Of a stretch of DNA of 64,000 bases, positions 50,797 through 61,903 are shown piece after piece. The notes below the pieces were generated by a model. That model was not told where the DNA came from. It did no database searches and saw nothing but the letters and a program-made list of their open reading frames with translations. Position numbers and translations under genes: made by a program. Source of the DNA: Portunus trituberculatus (taxonomy: Eukaryota; Arthropoda; Malacostraca; Decapoda; Portunidae); NCBI RefSeq assembly GCF_017591435.1, contig NC_059301.1:37167946-37231945 (forward strand), given 5' to 3'. Each line of letters begins with the position of its first letter. Within the stretch, counting starts at the first letter, position 1.

Positions 50797-50896
50797 TGTG
50801 TGTGTGTGTGTGTGTGTATTTACCTAATTGTATTTACCTAATTGTAACATACGGGAAAAGAGCTATGCTCGTGTTGTCCCGTCTCCATATCTATTA

Positions 50897-50898
<2 letters not shown>
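50794..50898 (-). mobile_element. CR1-like LINE, minus copy M3: only the last ~80 bp
   Basis: Between two (TG)n tracts lies just the terminal piece: reverse complement TAATAGATATGGAGACGGGA, then CAACACGAGCATAGCTCTT, ATTAGGTAAATAC twice, (CA)n. It matches the last 80 bp of copy 2 and copy M4. This is the shortest CR1 copy bounded by CA tracts on both sides. Confidence 0.88.
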
Positions 50899-50955
<57 letters not shown>

Positions 50956-51217
50956 TCACCTCGGTCGCCTGCTGGTCACCCAGCCAGTCTTCCCCATTAT
51001 GGAGCGAGCTCAGAGCTCATAGACTGATCTTCGGGTAGGACTGAGACCACAACACACTCCATACACCGGGAAAGCAAGGCCACAACCCCTCGAGTTACAT
51101 CCCATACCTATTTACTGCTAGGTGAACAGGGGCCACACATTAAGAGGCCTCGCCTCCCCAGGACTCGAACCCGGCCCTCTCGATTGTGAGTCGAGTGTGC
51201 TAACCACTACACTACGC

Positions 51218-51222
<5 letters not shown>
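50899..51222 (-). mobile_element. tRNA-derived SINE (family A), minus strand, with (TG)n
   Basis: (TG)n at 50899-50952 is the tail. Body blocks GAGCTCTGAGCTCGCTCCA, GGTCTCAGTCCTACCCG and GCAGTAAATAGGTATGGGA are present. The head includes GTAGTGTAGTGGTTAGCACA and B box GGGTTCGAGTCC. A short deletion between body and head makes it slightly shorter than the 12920 copy. The head abuts (TG)n at 51221-51294. Confidence 0.9.
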
Positions 51223-51296
<74 letters not shown>

Positions 51297-54200
51297 TTAC
51301 CTAATTGTATTTACCTAATTGTAACATACGGGAAAGGAGCTATGCTCGTACTGTCCCGTCTCCATATCTACTAATGTCCAGCTTTTTCTTAAAATCATGA
51401 ATATTCCTTGCGTTGACCACTTCCACGTCTAAACTATTCCATGCTTCCACCCTTCTATGAGGGAAGCTATATTTTTTCACATCTCTCCTATAAGTGGCCA
51501 TTTTAGTTTTTTCCCATGCCCTCTCGACACTCTTTCATTCCACATACACAGATCTTCCCTATCCATTTTTTCCATGCCAATCATCACTCTGTATATTGCT
51601 ATCAGGTCTCCCCTTTCTTCTGTTTTCCAGGGTCGGAAGTTGCATTCTGTTCAGTCTGTCTTCATAAGTCAAATCTCTTAAGTCAGGCACCATTTTGTTG
51701 CAGCCCTCTGTACTTTCTCTAGTTTCCTTATGTGTTTCTTTAAGTTCGAGCCCACTGTATTGTTGCATATTCAAGCCTTGGTCTTATCATTGCAGTAATT
51801 ATTTTCTTCATCATTTCTTCATCTAAATATACTGAACGCCACTCTTATGTTCCTCAATAAGTTCAATACTTCTCCAATTATTTTGTTTATATGTCTCTCT
51901 GGCGATAGGTCATTGGTAATTGTCACCCCAAGGTCTTTTTCTTCATGACTGGTTTTATGTCTTCATTTCCTATCTTGTACATACTCCTGATTCTTCTTTC
52001 ACTCTTGCCAAACTCTAATTTTTTGCATTTTGTCGTGTTGAACTCCATTTGCCATGTACAGCTCCATTTCCATATTCTGTCCAAGTCTTCCTGGAGTAGT
52101 TCGCAATCTTTGTCACATCTCACTTTTCTTAACAATTTTGCATCGTCTGCAAATAGGCTCACATAACTGGACACCCCATCCACCATGTCATTTATGTAGA
52201 CCGCAAACATTACTGGTGCCAACACTGATCCCTGTGGAACTCCACTCTCCACCAAGCCCCATTCTGATGGTCTGTCCTTAATTATTGTTCTCATTTCTCT
52301 TCCTACCAAAAGTCTTCCATCCATTTTAGTAAACTGCCATGCACTCCTCCTACCATTTCAAGTTTCCAGATCAGTCTCCGTGTGGTACCTTATCAAAGGC
52401 CTTTTTAAATCCAGATATATTCCATCAGCCCAACCATCTCTTTCCTGTATTACATCTATCACCCTCGAATAGTAACATATCAGGTTTGTCGTGCATGAAC
52501 GCCCTTTTCTAAAACCAAATTGACACTCACAAAGTATGTCATTTTTCTCCAAGAAGTCTGTCCATCTATTCTTCACCACCCTCTCACACATCTTAGCTAC
52601 CACACTTGTAAGTGACACTGGTCTATAGTTCAATGGGTCTCTCTTGTTACCTGATTTATAAATTGGGACAATGTTAGCTCTTTTCCAGTCTTGGGGCACT
52701 ACACCTTCCCTTAATGAGGCATCAATTACTTCACAAACTTTTTCTGCCAGTTGCTCCCTGCATTCTCTTAAAATCCATCCTGATACCCCATCAGGTCCCA
52801 CAGCTTTTCTCACTTCTAGACTCCCCATCATATTCTTGATCTCCTCCACAGTTACTTGAAACTCCTTCATAATCCCTTTCTGTTCCATTACCAGTGGCTT
52901 GTCAAAAGCAGTCTCCTTTGTGAATACCTTCCGAAAGCATCCATTCATAGCCTCTGCCATTTCCCTGGGATCCTCACTGCAAACTCCATTTACTTCTAAA
53001 CTTTCAATACTTTCTCTATTTTTGATGTTGTTGTTCACATGTCTGTAAAAAAGCCTTGGTTGGTCTTTACATTTATCAATTATATCCTTTTCTTGTTTCT
53101 TTCTTTCTTCTCTTCTAATCAACACATATTCATTTCTTGCTCTTTTGTAACTTTCCCACTGCTTAATCCGTCTTTTCCTTCTCCACCTCTTCCATGCATC
53201 CTTTTTTCTTGTTCTAGCCTTTTCACATCTATCGTTAAACCAGTCCTGCTTTCCAACTTCTCTATGTTGTCTTATTGGTACAAATTTTTCTCACCTTCTT
53301 TGTATATTTTTATAAATTCCTTCCACTTTTCATTTGCTCCTTAGCACTCTTGAATTTCATCCAATTTGTCTCTTGAAAGAATTTCCTTAGGTTTCCAAAA
53401 TCTGTCTTGGCATAATTCCATCTTCCCACTTTATATTCTTCATTTCTTCTAGATTTCTCTTCATCTATCACCTTGAACTCCAAAACTGCATGATCACTCT
53501 TTGCTAAAGGGCACTCCACCCTCATCTCCTCAATGATCATTGGCTCTGTACTAAATACCAAGTCCAGTCTTGACGATGCTCCCTCTCCTCCAAACCTAGT
53601 ATCTTCTTTGATCCACTGAATGAGTTAACACATTTTCCATTGCCAGTGTCAATAGTGTATTTCCCCATGTTGTCTCTGATCCCTCCATTGACCAGTCCTC
53701 CCAACACACCTCTTTACAATTAAAATCTCCCATCATTATAGTTCGTTCGTCCATATGGGCCATCACTTAATGTATTGGCTCTATCTAGGTAATTAGTGAT
53801 CTTTGTCATTATTAAACCTAATAAATGTGATTTCTTCCAGACATGTTCCTGTATCTCTTATCATTTCTTCATTTTCCTGTACTGACCATGCATTTGTCTT
53901 AGGTGGTACGTACACCACTATGTAGTGCCTCTTTTTTCCTTCATTAGTTTCTGCTCTGATCTTTAGCACTTCTGCCTTTCCCATACCTTCTTTCACTTGA
54001 TCCACCTTTATATCTTTTTTAACCAGCAACATCACTCCTCCTCCCATCTTACCTACTCTATTTCTTTTCCAAACATTATATTTCCTTCTCCAACCATCAT
54101 CAGGTCTTCTCCTCTCTCAGTTTTGTTTCAGTAAGACCCACAATATCTGGGTTCTTATCCCTCAAGCAATCGTTGAGTTCTAAAATCCCCGATATCACTC

Positions 54201-54412
54201 CATTTATGTTGGAATACATTACATTCCGCTCATACGTAAGTTTCTTTAGTCCTTTCTTACTGTACTTTTCTGGGTTATGAACCACTTCCTCAGTCTCATA
54301 TCCAAGATTCTCCAGAAAAACTCTTTCTTCTCCTCTTCTGTCCTCTCTTCATTTTTTTTTCAAAGCCTCCTTTCTCAACTCATTTAACATTTCTCTTTCC
54401 TTTTCACCGAGA

Positions 54413-54416
<4 letters not shown>
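51221..54416 (-). pseudogene. CR1-like LINE, minus copy M4 (late ORF1 to 3' end)
   Basis: Closely matches copy 2 (38484-41552). It begins at (CA)n with LGEKEREMLNELRKEA (ORF1 end), then YSNINGVISGILELNDCLRD, VGLTETKLREEKT-stop, VVYVPPKTNAWSVQENEEM and MTFGNLRKFFQ-type endonuclease linker. RT follows: AVGPDGVSGWILRECREQL, FGFRKGRSCTTNLICYYSRV, ESGVPQGSVLAPVMFAVYIN, VSLFADDAKLLRKVRC (about 52140). The C terminus ends with INRYGDGTVRA-type sequence near 51340. Two ACAATTAGGTAAAT units and (CA)n 51294-51221 form the tail. It shares with copy 2 the indels at the EDF-L-VGRE, VMK-EKDL and QWA-NLKK sites. Inside the endonuclease it carries an 87-bp foreign insertion at 53747-53833. Confidence 0.93.
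53747..53833. other. 87-bp insertion in CR1 copy M4 matching 54836-54922
   Basis: Copy 2 here reads GAAATGTTGGGTGGCTGTGA, then ACGAACTATAATG. M4 has 87 bp in place of about 13 bp. The 87 bp look identical to 54836-54922, 1089 bp to the right and in the same orientation (starts TCGTCCATATGGGCC, ends AATAAATGTGATTT). Confidence 0.93.
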
Positions 54417-54447
<31 letters not shown>

Positions 54448-54532
54448 CTACCTAGCTGTATTTACCTAATTGTATATTACAGGGTTCGAGCAGGGCTCAT
54501 AGTGACCTGTTTCCATATCTACTTTTAGCCTT
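54415..54532 (-). mobile_element. CR1-like LINE, minus copy M5: 3'-terminal ~85 bp with (TG)n
   Basis: (TG)n 54415-54445, then the reverse complement of a CR1 3' end: AGATATGGAAACAGGTCACT, GAGCCCTGCTCGAACCCTGT, ACAATTAGGTAAATACAGCT, AGGTAGATAC. It stops at about 54532 in unrelated sequence rather than another CA tract. Confidence 0.85.
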
Positions 54533-55904
54533 TCCTACTGCTCAGGAGTCAGCCTATATACACTATTGTCCTCCAAAATCAATGTATTATAAGTTAATGC
54601 AAGAAAATGGGTTTCAAAATTATCTTTATACATATTATGCAAATATCACGCCTGTACTATTTGTGCTTCGTATTGGTTTAGTACGTGTGTTTACATCGTG
54701 TCCAGGATCTTGATGGCCATAGTAAGCCCTCCTCATGCTTGCCACTTCAGTTTGTCATCTACTGTCACAGCTCACGACAGATAGGATTTTGATGAAAGGC
54801 TGCAAGTACATTTCTAGCAAGACAACAACCAAGCCTCGTCCATATGGGCCATCACTTAATGTATTGGCTCTATCTAGGTAATTAGTGATCTTTGTCATTA
54901 TTAAACCTAATAAATGTGATTTTATTTTCCACATCATCTACATTATGGTGTAGTAAGGTTGGCCTTTCCTGTCCTTTTGATAATTTGAAATGGGACATCT
55001 GGCAACATTGTTGGTGGGGAAGGGATCTCAGTGTGGAAGGGAGGGATATTAATCAAGTGTGTCCATTAGTGTTGAGGTGCTGTTGTGATAAATTATTATA
55101 CATTGGTTTAGAGAATGTGTATATTATACTGTTGTCTGAAATACAATGAGAAAACCTGTTCCAGTCCTTTATAGTGCATGGAAAGTATGAGTGCTTGTAT
55201 GCATCTATGTTAGTATGATATGTTTGGCATGCTTGGTTGTATATGTTAAGAATACATTATTTTTTGTGTGCTGTGGATCAATGTCACTCCCCGTCAAGAA
55301 CCCCAGTTGGTTGGCTATAGAATAGATGGAATCCATTTGAGAGTTAAATCTAAGGTCTGTGGAAAGATGAACACCAAAAAATACATGGTGTGTGATGCCC
55401 AATAAGGATGTGTAAACATTTAGGGCACCATGCACTGCATACCTTCCAGACTACTCATTGGGTAAGTTAGATTGGATGGTGCTGTGACAGTTTCAAAGGA
55501 AATTGACTCATTTTCATCCCTGTGGTAGAGACAGCCTTGGAATGTCATGAAATGTGTCTTAGGATTCTCTGGCAGCAGCTTAATAAAATATTTACCCATT
55601 GGTCTTTGATTGATATCTAGGATTAGTCCAATACATATGAACACAGCCCCACCATTTATCTTTTGTTTCTAAGCAGTGCTGATGCATTTTTCTCATGCAT
55701 TGCATGACAAAATGAATCTACAAATAGAAAAAAATTTTAAATGAAAATTTTAATTTTCAATCAGATTAGTCATTAAACATGAAAAAAAAAATTCCAACCC
55801 TTAGGTTTTCATAGGAACGTGCAGTTTTTTTTACACCTTCACTTATATTTGTTGCTGCATCTCTTCAGTCATAACAAAGCCTGTTGACATGAAGGCATAA
55901 TGGT

Positions 55905-55951
<47 letters not shown>

Positions 55952-56254
55952 CTACTTAAAACCTCATTTATTCTATAAATAATATTTACAGGGCTGTCAA
56001 TGATCTCTTCTATGATTAATAGAGCAACCAGTCTTCTATGCATGGCTAAATTTGTACACTCCAGCTGATCGACAGATGCAAGTGAAGGTGGGTATGCAGT
56101 AGGGTAATATCCCATGTGCACCCCTCCCAGATAAATATACTTTACAAAAGTAGTTTATCTATTCATATTCTCTTTTGTTATGATTTATTATGTTTCTGTA
56201 CAATAATTATTATTTATAAATATATACCTTTTTTTTTACTAAAAACAAAAAAAT
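54533..56254. other. Mostly unassigned; contains the insertion-donor segment and (CT)n
   Basis: 54836-54922 is the donor-like copy of the M4 insertion. (CT)n lies at about 55912-55947. Minus frames at 55205-55644 look protein-like but match nothing I recognise; they are listed separately. I see nothing else. Confidence 0.5.
55205..55644 (-). pseudogene. Unrecognised protein-like remnant
   Basis: Two overlapping minus frames could join by one shift near 55430: the first contains RPMGKYFIKLLPENPKTHFM, CLYHRDENESISF and TAPSNLTYPMSSLEG, the second YTSLLGITHHVFFGVHLSTD, SMDSIYSIANQ-like QMDSIYSIANQLGFL and TYTTKHAKH. Composition is balanced rather than low-complexity. It does not match any retroelement domain I know. 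It could be a host exon, a decayed gene or chance. No splice or promoter evidence is offered. Confidence 0.2.
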
Positions 56255-56392
56255 TGGGGTGCTCTTTTTGGTGAGGCTGGAATGGATTAATGGCATTTCA
56301 ATGGGAAAATTTTTTTTTGAGATACGATCATTTTGAGATATGAGCTCTGTCATGGAATGAATTAAACTTGTATGTCAAGGTACCACTCTATG
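56255..56392. mobile_element. Tigger/pogo-like DNA transposon end or MITE
   Basis: The segment contains CTGGAATGGATTAATGGCAT, TTTCAATGGGAAAATT, TGAGATACGATCATTTTGAG, GGAATGAATTAAACTTGTAT and GTCAAGGTACCACT, the characteristic string of terminal inverted repeats of Tc1/mariner-superfamily (Tigger-like) elements. The opposite terminus is not seen. No transposase is encoded. Confidence 0.65.
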
Positions 56393-56400
56393 TATATGTA

Positions 56401-56404
<4 letters not shown>

Positions 56405-56474
<70 letters not shown>
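56405..56474. repeat. (AT)n microsatellite
   Basis: About 70 bp AT between two Tigger/pogo-like pieces. Confidence 0.95.
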
Positions 56475-56477
<3 letters not shown>

Positions 56478-56594
56478 TAGAACTTAAAGCACTATAGAGC
56501 TTAGTTCAGTAATCATGTTCACTTTATGCAATTTTCACTTTATGCAATCACGTCAGGAACTTATCCCTCGCATAAATCGAGAAATCCCTGTATT
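56474..56594. mobile_element. Candidate ~115-bp pogo-like MITE with TA flanks
   Basis: Starts TA-CAGTAGAACTTAAAGCAC and ends AAATCGAGAAATCCCTG-TA. The CAG...CTG ends and flanking TA fit a Tc1/mariner-type MITE. The two TIRs match only over a few bases, so this is tentative. Confidence 0.4.
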
Positions 56595-56917
56595 CTACTC
56601 TCTCAAGCCTTTCTGCATCATCATCCACATTTATATATGATTTTAAGAGTACCACATCAACATCTTTCTATTTACAGGTTTCACAATATGTATAGTCTCT
56701 GATTATGAGATAAGAGATCATAGGCAATGATGATTAACATGAAAACAACAATATGTGACAAGGCATATCTCTTGACCCCAATTATGTTTTTCAATATACA
56801 GTAAAAGTTCTTTAGTTTCTTAATCATGGCATATCTTGTAATTTCAAACAATTTTTCATTTTGCAAATGAGGTAACAAAAATTCTGGAAATTAGAATTCC
56901 TGTATTTTATCATTTAG

Positions 56918-56920
<3 letters not shown>
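56595..56920. other. No gene seen
   Basis: AT-rich; no domain or repeat family recognised. Confidence 0.4.
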
Positions 56921-56950
<30 letters not shown>

Positions 56951-59230
56951 TTGGTGTGGTATTTACCAGGGGAATCTCTCTAAAAGAGGAAATTGAACAT
57001 GAAAGTCCCTTGGGGAAAAGCGATCATGATGTCCTAAGCTTTGAGCTGGACACAGAATTAAGCACGAATAAGATTGTGGAACGCAGGGAGGAAAAATTAA
57101 ATTATACTAGGGCAAATTATAACCATATAAGGGAGTTCTTTAATGAAATTGACTGGTCCGTGGTATATCAGGAAAGAGATATGCAATTGAAGTATGATAA
57201 ATTTATGGATTTGTATAACTCTGCTGTGAAAAAGTTTGTGCCATATTACAGGAAGGGGACTTTAAATAATAAACAGTAGTTTAATAGAAATTGTTAAGAA
57301 GCAAAAACGAACAAAGAAAAGGCATGGAAGAAACTTAAGAAAAGCAGTGATGTATTATCAAGGGAAGGCTACAAAACAGCAAGGAATAGATATGTTGAAG
57401 TAAGGAGAACAGCACAGAAGGAATATGAACAGAGGGTGGTGGAAAACTGTGATAGTGACCCAAAAATGTTTTACAAATTCATAAATGGAAAACTAAATAA
57501 AAGGGAGGCAATAGAAAAGGTAAAAAACGGGGAAGAAATATATGAAGATGCTGGAGAGATAGCTGAAATTTTGAACGACAACTTTTGCAAAGTGTTTACA
57601 AAGGAGGAGCATTTTATGGGAGGAAGGCCTACGGAAATAAAGCAAATGCAGGACATCATGGTTACTAAGAAAGACGTAAGGAAAATTATAAGCAATCTGG
57701 ATATTAATGAATCAATGGGGCCTGATGGCATATCAGGGAGGTTGCTAAAAGAATGTAAGGATCAATTGTTGAACCCCATATTTGATATTGTGGATACCTC
57801 CATACGAACAGGATTAGTCCCGAAAGAGTGGAAAAGAGCTGACATTGTGTCTATATATAAGAATGGTAGTAGAATGGAACCGCTAAATTATAGACCAGTA
57901 TCGTTGACTAGTATATTGTGCAAGGTATGTGAAGAAGTAATTAAAGCTAAGTGGAGTGAGTATCTAGAAAGTGAAAACATTCTGAGTGAAAGGCAGTTTG
58001 GTTTCAGAAAAGGAAGATCGTGTGTATCCAATTTATTATGTTTTTATTCAAGAATGACTGACATACTGCAACATAGAGAGGGATGGGTGGATGCTATCTA
58101 CCTGGACGTGAGAAAGGCCTTTGATAAAGTAACACACAATAGACTGATGTGGAAACTAAAGATGACTGGAGGAGTAAATGATAAACTAGCAAAATGTATG
58201 GAAAATTACTTAATGGGAAAGGAAGAGGAATGAGAACAGTGGTGAGAGGAAAGAAGTCCGAGTGGAAGAAGGTAACCAGTGGAGTTCCACAAGGGTCAGT
58301 GCTGGGTCCCATCATGTTTTTGATTTATGTTAATGATATGCCAGTAGGAATTGACAGTTATATGAACATGTTATGACGATACTAAAATTATGAGGAGAGT
58401 AAAGAATGTGGAAGATTGTAACAAGTTACAGGAAGATCTTGATAATATATATGAGTGGAGTAAAGAGTGGCAGATGAAAATTAATATAAACAAGAGCCAT
58501 GTTATGAAAATGAGAAGAAGTAGATACAGACCAAACAGGGATTACAGGCTGGGTGATAAGAAAATTGAAGAGATCAATGAGGATAAAGACTTAGGAGTAA
58601 CCGTGCAAAACACTTTGTCACCGGAGAAACACATTAACAAGATATTTTGTAAAACATATAACATGCTTCAAAATATTGGTCTTGCATTCCACTACCTAGA
58701 TGAAGGAATGATGAAGAAGATACTATGCACTTTAATAAGACCCCAGTTAGAATATGCAGCTTGCATCTGGTCACCACACATGAAGAAAAATGTGAAGAAG
58801 GTGGAAAGGGTACAGAGGCTGGCAACAAGGATGGTACCAGGATTCAAAGAGTTAGACTATGAAGAAAGACTGAGGGAACTGGGGCTGACCACATTAGAAG
58901 AAAGAAGAACAAGGGGAGACATGATAACTATAAATTGGTGAACAAGATTGACATATTGGACAGAGAATTGATAAAGGTGACCACAAATAATCATCTCCGA
59001 GGACATGGAAAAAAAAACTAATAAAAGACATCTGTCTAAATGACGTGAGAAAGTACGGTTTCCCGCATCGTAGTATTGATAAGTGGAATAAACTGAGCAG
59101 TGATGTCATTGACGCAGTGTGTGTCAATCAGATGAAAGAGAGATATGACAGGAGTGGACAAGGAGACAGGACACAGAGAGCTTAGCTCGGGCCCTGTAAT
59201 ACATAAATAGGTAAATACACACACACACAC
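56921..59230 (+). pseudogene. CR1-like LINE copy 5 (endonuclease end to 3' tail)
   Basis: Begins directly after (AC)n (56921-56950) with VFTRGISLKEEIEHESPLGK, SDHDVLSFELDTE (endonuclease SDH block). Linker and RT follow: DPKMFYKFINGKLNKREAI, NESMGPDGISGRLLKECKDQ, EPLNYRPVSLTSILCKVCEE, ERQFGFRKGRSCVSNLLCFY, VDAIYLDVRKAFDKVTHNRL (A) and TSGVPQGSVLGPIMFLIYVN (B). The catalytic F-A-D-D is destroyed: DSYMNML-stop at about 58374 where NLFADDTKI is expected. C-terminal: EYAACIWSPHMKKNVKKVER, TTLEERRTRGDMI and FPHRSIDKWNKLSSD, ending QGDRTQRA-stop. Tail TAAATAGGTAAATAC then (AC)n 59214-59230. This is a separate subfamily from copies 2 and 4. Confidence 0.9.
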
Positions 59231-61096
59231 AAGGTGGATGAAGAGAAAAGGATCTTTAGTGTGGGATGAGTATAAAAAGGCAAGGAATGAGTACACAAGA
59301 ATAAGGAGAGAAGAGGCCAGAAAATATGAGAGGGACATTGTGGAAAAATGTAAGGATGAGCCAAGATTTGTTAATGGGAAATAAAAAAATAAGAAAGAAA
59401 TAAGCAATCTGAAAGTTGATGGAGAATTCATTGAAGAGGAAAAACTCATGGATGAAGAGTTGAATAAGTGTTTTCAAAAAGTTTTTACCAATGAAAGAAC
59501 CTTTAATGAACCAAAGATTGAACCGACAGAAGAAGAAGGCCTGGATGTAATTGAAGTGTTGGAGGATGAAGTGTGTGAAATGCTGGAAAGATTGGATGTA
59601 AGGAAAGCACAAGGGCCTGATGGAGTATCAAATTGGGTGTTGAGGGAATGTAAGGATCAACTGGCAAAAAAGATTTGTGGCCTCATATCGAAATTTCTGC
59701 AGCAGGGGCAGGTGCCAAAGGACTGGAAAAAAGCAGATATATTTAAGAATGGAAACAAGGAAAATCCGTCAAACTACAGGCCGGTGTCATTAACAAGTGT
59801 GGTTAAACTGTGTGAGTCAGTAATAAAGAAAAGATGGAATGATTATCTAGAAAGGAAGAAAATATTGACTAATGGGCAGTTTGGATTTCAGAAAGGCAGA
59901 TCATGTGCAGCAAATTTATTGTGCTTCTACTCTCGGGTCATAGATGTGGTACAAGAAAGGGTAGGATGGGTGGATGGAATTTATCTAGACTTGAAGAAAG
60001 CATTTGATAAAGTCCCTCATAAGAGATTGATCTGGAAAGTGAGAGAACATTGCGGGCTGAGGGGTAGGCTTTTGGAATGGATCAGTGATTTCCTTACTGG
60101 AAGAGAGATGAGAACAATAGTAAGAGATAGGAAATCAGCTTGGAGGGAAGTGACTAGTGGAGTGAGTACCTAAGGGTCAGTTTTGGCACCGTTACTGTTT
60201 GCTGTTTACATAAATGATATGACGAAAGGAGTGAATAGCTATATGAGTTTGTTTGCGGATGATGCCAAATTAATGAGGAAAATAACTAAGAAAGAAGACT
60301 GTAAGGCATTGCAGAGGGACTTAGACAAGATCTGGGAGTGGAGCAGAGTGGCAAATGGAATTTAATATCAAGAAGTGTGGAGTGATGAATTTTAGTAAGA
60401 GCAGTATGAGACCAGTGTACAGATATAAGATGGGGGATGAGGAATTGGAAATAAAGACTGAAGAGAGAGATCTGGGAATAACTGTGACGGAGGGACTCTC
60501 GTCAGAGGTTCATGTAAAGAGGAAATCTGGTGAAGCGTACAATTTAGTAAGGAACATAAGAACTGCATTCTGCTACATGGATGAAGAGATGATCAAGAAG
60601 TTGATTGTTACAATGATAAGACCCAGGTTGGAGTATGCAGCGGTACTTTGGTCTCCAAGAATGGCAAGGGATAAGAGGAAGCTGGAACGTGTGCAGAGGG
60701 ATGCGACGAAGCTGCTTCAAACCTTGGTGAATCTGTCTTATGAGCAGAGACTGGAAAAATTGAGTCTGCCGACACTGGAAAAAAGAAGGGAGAGAGGAGA
60801 CCTTATCACGGTTGGACTGTGATGATCTGGTGGTGAGGGATATGAAAAGTGGGAGGAGGCATGGGAGAAAAGTGAAGATGAGTGTGTGTACAAAGGACAA
60901 AAAGAAATACAGTTTTCCAAAAAGAATTGTCGGGATCTGGAATGCACTGGAGAAAGAAGTGGTTGAAGCAAAAACAATTCACGGATTTAAGGAAAAGTTA
61001 GATAAGAGTCGATATAGAGACGGGACAGCACGAGCTTGAACTCCTTCTCCTGTAAACAACAACTAGGTAAATACAACTAGGTAAATACACACACAT
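59231..61096 (+). pseudogene. CR1-like LINE copy 6 (linker to 3' tail)
   Basis: Starts at the (AC)n tail of copy 5. RT: VRKAQGPDGVSNWVLRECKD, NPSNYRPVSLTSVVKLCES, NGQFGFQKGRSCAANLLCFY, VDGIYLDLKKAFDKVPHKRL (A). Motif B is interrupted (TSGV-ST-stop-GSVLAPLLFAVYIND, TAA at 60171). MSLFADDAKLMRKITKKEDC (C, about 60250) follows. After a shift near 60357 the C terminus continues: MEFNIKKCGVMNFSKSS, MIRPRLEYAAVLWSPRMA, TLEKRRERGDLI. Then a stop region, FPKRIVGIWNALEKEVVEAK, KEKLDKSRYRDGTARA-stop (61037). Two ACAACTAGGTAAAT units and a short (AC)n end it. Confidence 0.9.
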
Positions 61097-61368
61097 TTAG
61101 ACTGACAGAAAGAACCAACAAGTATGACAGAGAAGCTTTGATATTGAGTGATGAGCAATCCATGAGGGGGCACAGGAAGAAACTGAAGAAAGGCACATGC
61201 AGGAGTGACATGAAGAAATACAGTTTTCCATATGTTGAATTTTGGAATGTGTCAGATAGAGAAGTGACTAAAGCAACAACAATACAAAATTTTTAAATGA
61301 AGTTGGAAAATTTGGAGGATAACAGAAATGGGACAGCACAAGCTACAACTAGGTAAATAAAACTAAAT

Positions 61369-61404
<36 letters not shown>
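61097..61404 (+). pseudogene. CR1-like LINE copy 7 (3'-terminal ~270 bp) with (AC)n
   Basis: Reads TERTNKYDREALILSDEQS, MRGHRKKLKKGTCRSDMKKY, SFPYVEFWNVSDREVTKATT, then a stop, LENLEDNRNGTAQA and ACAACTAGGTAAATAAAACT before (AC)n at 61373-61404. Only the last C-terminal block and 3' UTR are present. It begins right after copy 6's CA tail. Confidence 0.85.
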
Positions 61405-61406
<2 letters not shown>

Positions 61407-61697
61407 CCCGGTAGCTCAGTGGTTAGAGCGCTGGCTTCAAGCCAGATGACCGGGTTCGATTCCCCGGCCGGGTGGAGATATTTGGGTGTGTCTCCTTTCA
61501 CGTAGCCCTGTTCACCTATCAGTGAGTAGGTACGGGATGTAAATCGAGGAGTTGTGACCTTGTTGTCCCGGTGTGTGGTGTGTGCCTGGTCTCAGACCTA
61601 TCCCAAGATCGGAAATAATGAGCTCTGAGCTCGCTCCGTAGGGTAACGTCTGGCTGTCTCGTCAGAGACTGCAGCAGATCAAACAGTGAACACACAC
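61405..61697 (+). mobile_element. tRNA-derived SINE, family B (different tRNA head, shared body)
   Basis: Head: GGTAGCTCAGTGGTTAGAGC (A box), stem CTGG/CCAG around CTTCAAG, B box GGGTTCGATTCCC. This differs from the Val-like head of family A. The body is shared: GTTCACCTATCAGTGAGTAG, GTACGGGATGTAAATCGAGG, CCCGGTGTGTGG, GGTCTCAGACCTATCCC, GAGCTCTGAGCTCGCTCCG. The 3' part is different: GGCTGTCTCGTCAGAGACTG, CAGCAGATCAAACAGTGAAC then a short (AC)n. It starts flush at the (AC)n tail of CR1 copy 7. Confidence 0.88.
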
Positions 61698-61903
61698 AGT
61701 GGAGCCGTCGAGCAGGACGCACGCATCTGAGCACCTCACAGAGATTACTACAAAAGGACTTGGACTCAGACCTAGACGTATGTACAGGGGGAGAAGAGGG
61801 GACCATAGGTTCCCCTATCTCCAAATGAAATAAGCGTTAGATCACATATAGCTAAGGAATGAATAATGAGAGAGAGATGGAACCAGGTAGAGCTCCCAGG
61901 CGC
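61698..61903 (+). promoter_or_regulatory. Candidate 5' leader of CR1 copy 8
   Basis: About 200 bp between the SINE's CA tail and the first ORF1 ATG (GCGCATGGC at 61904). No coding. By analogy with copy 2 it should hold the internal promoter. It does not resemble the 37499-37720 leader by eye, so the subfamily differs or the two have diverged. Confidence 0.35.

Noticed and set aside
61405..61480. Functional tRNA gene
   Set aside because: Anticodon and T stems are imperfect and it is followed by the shared SINE body.
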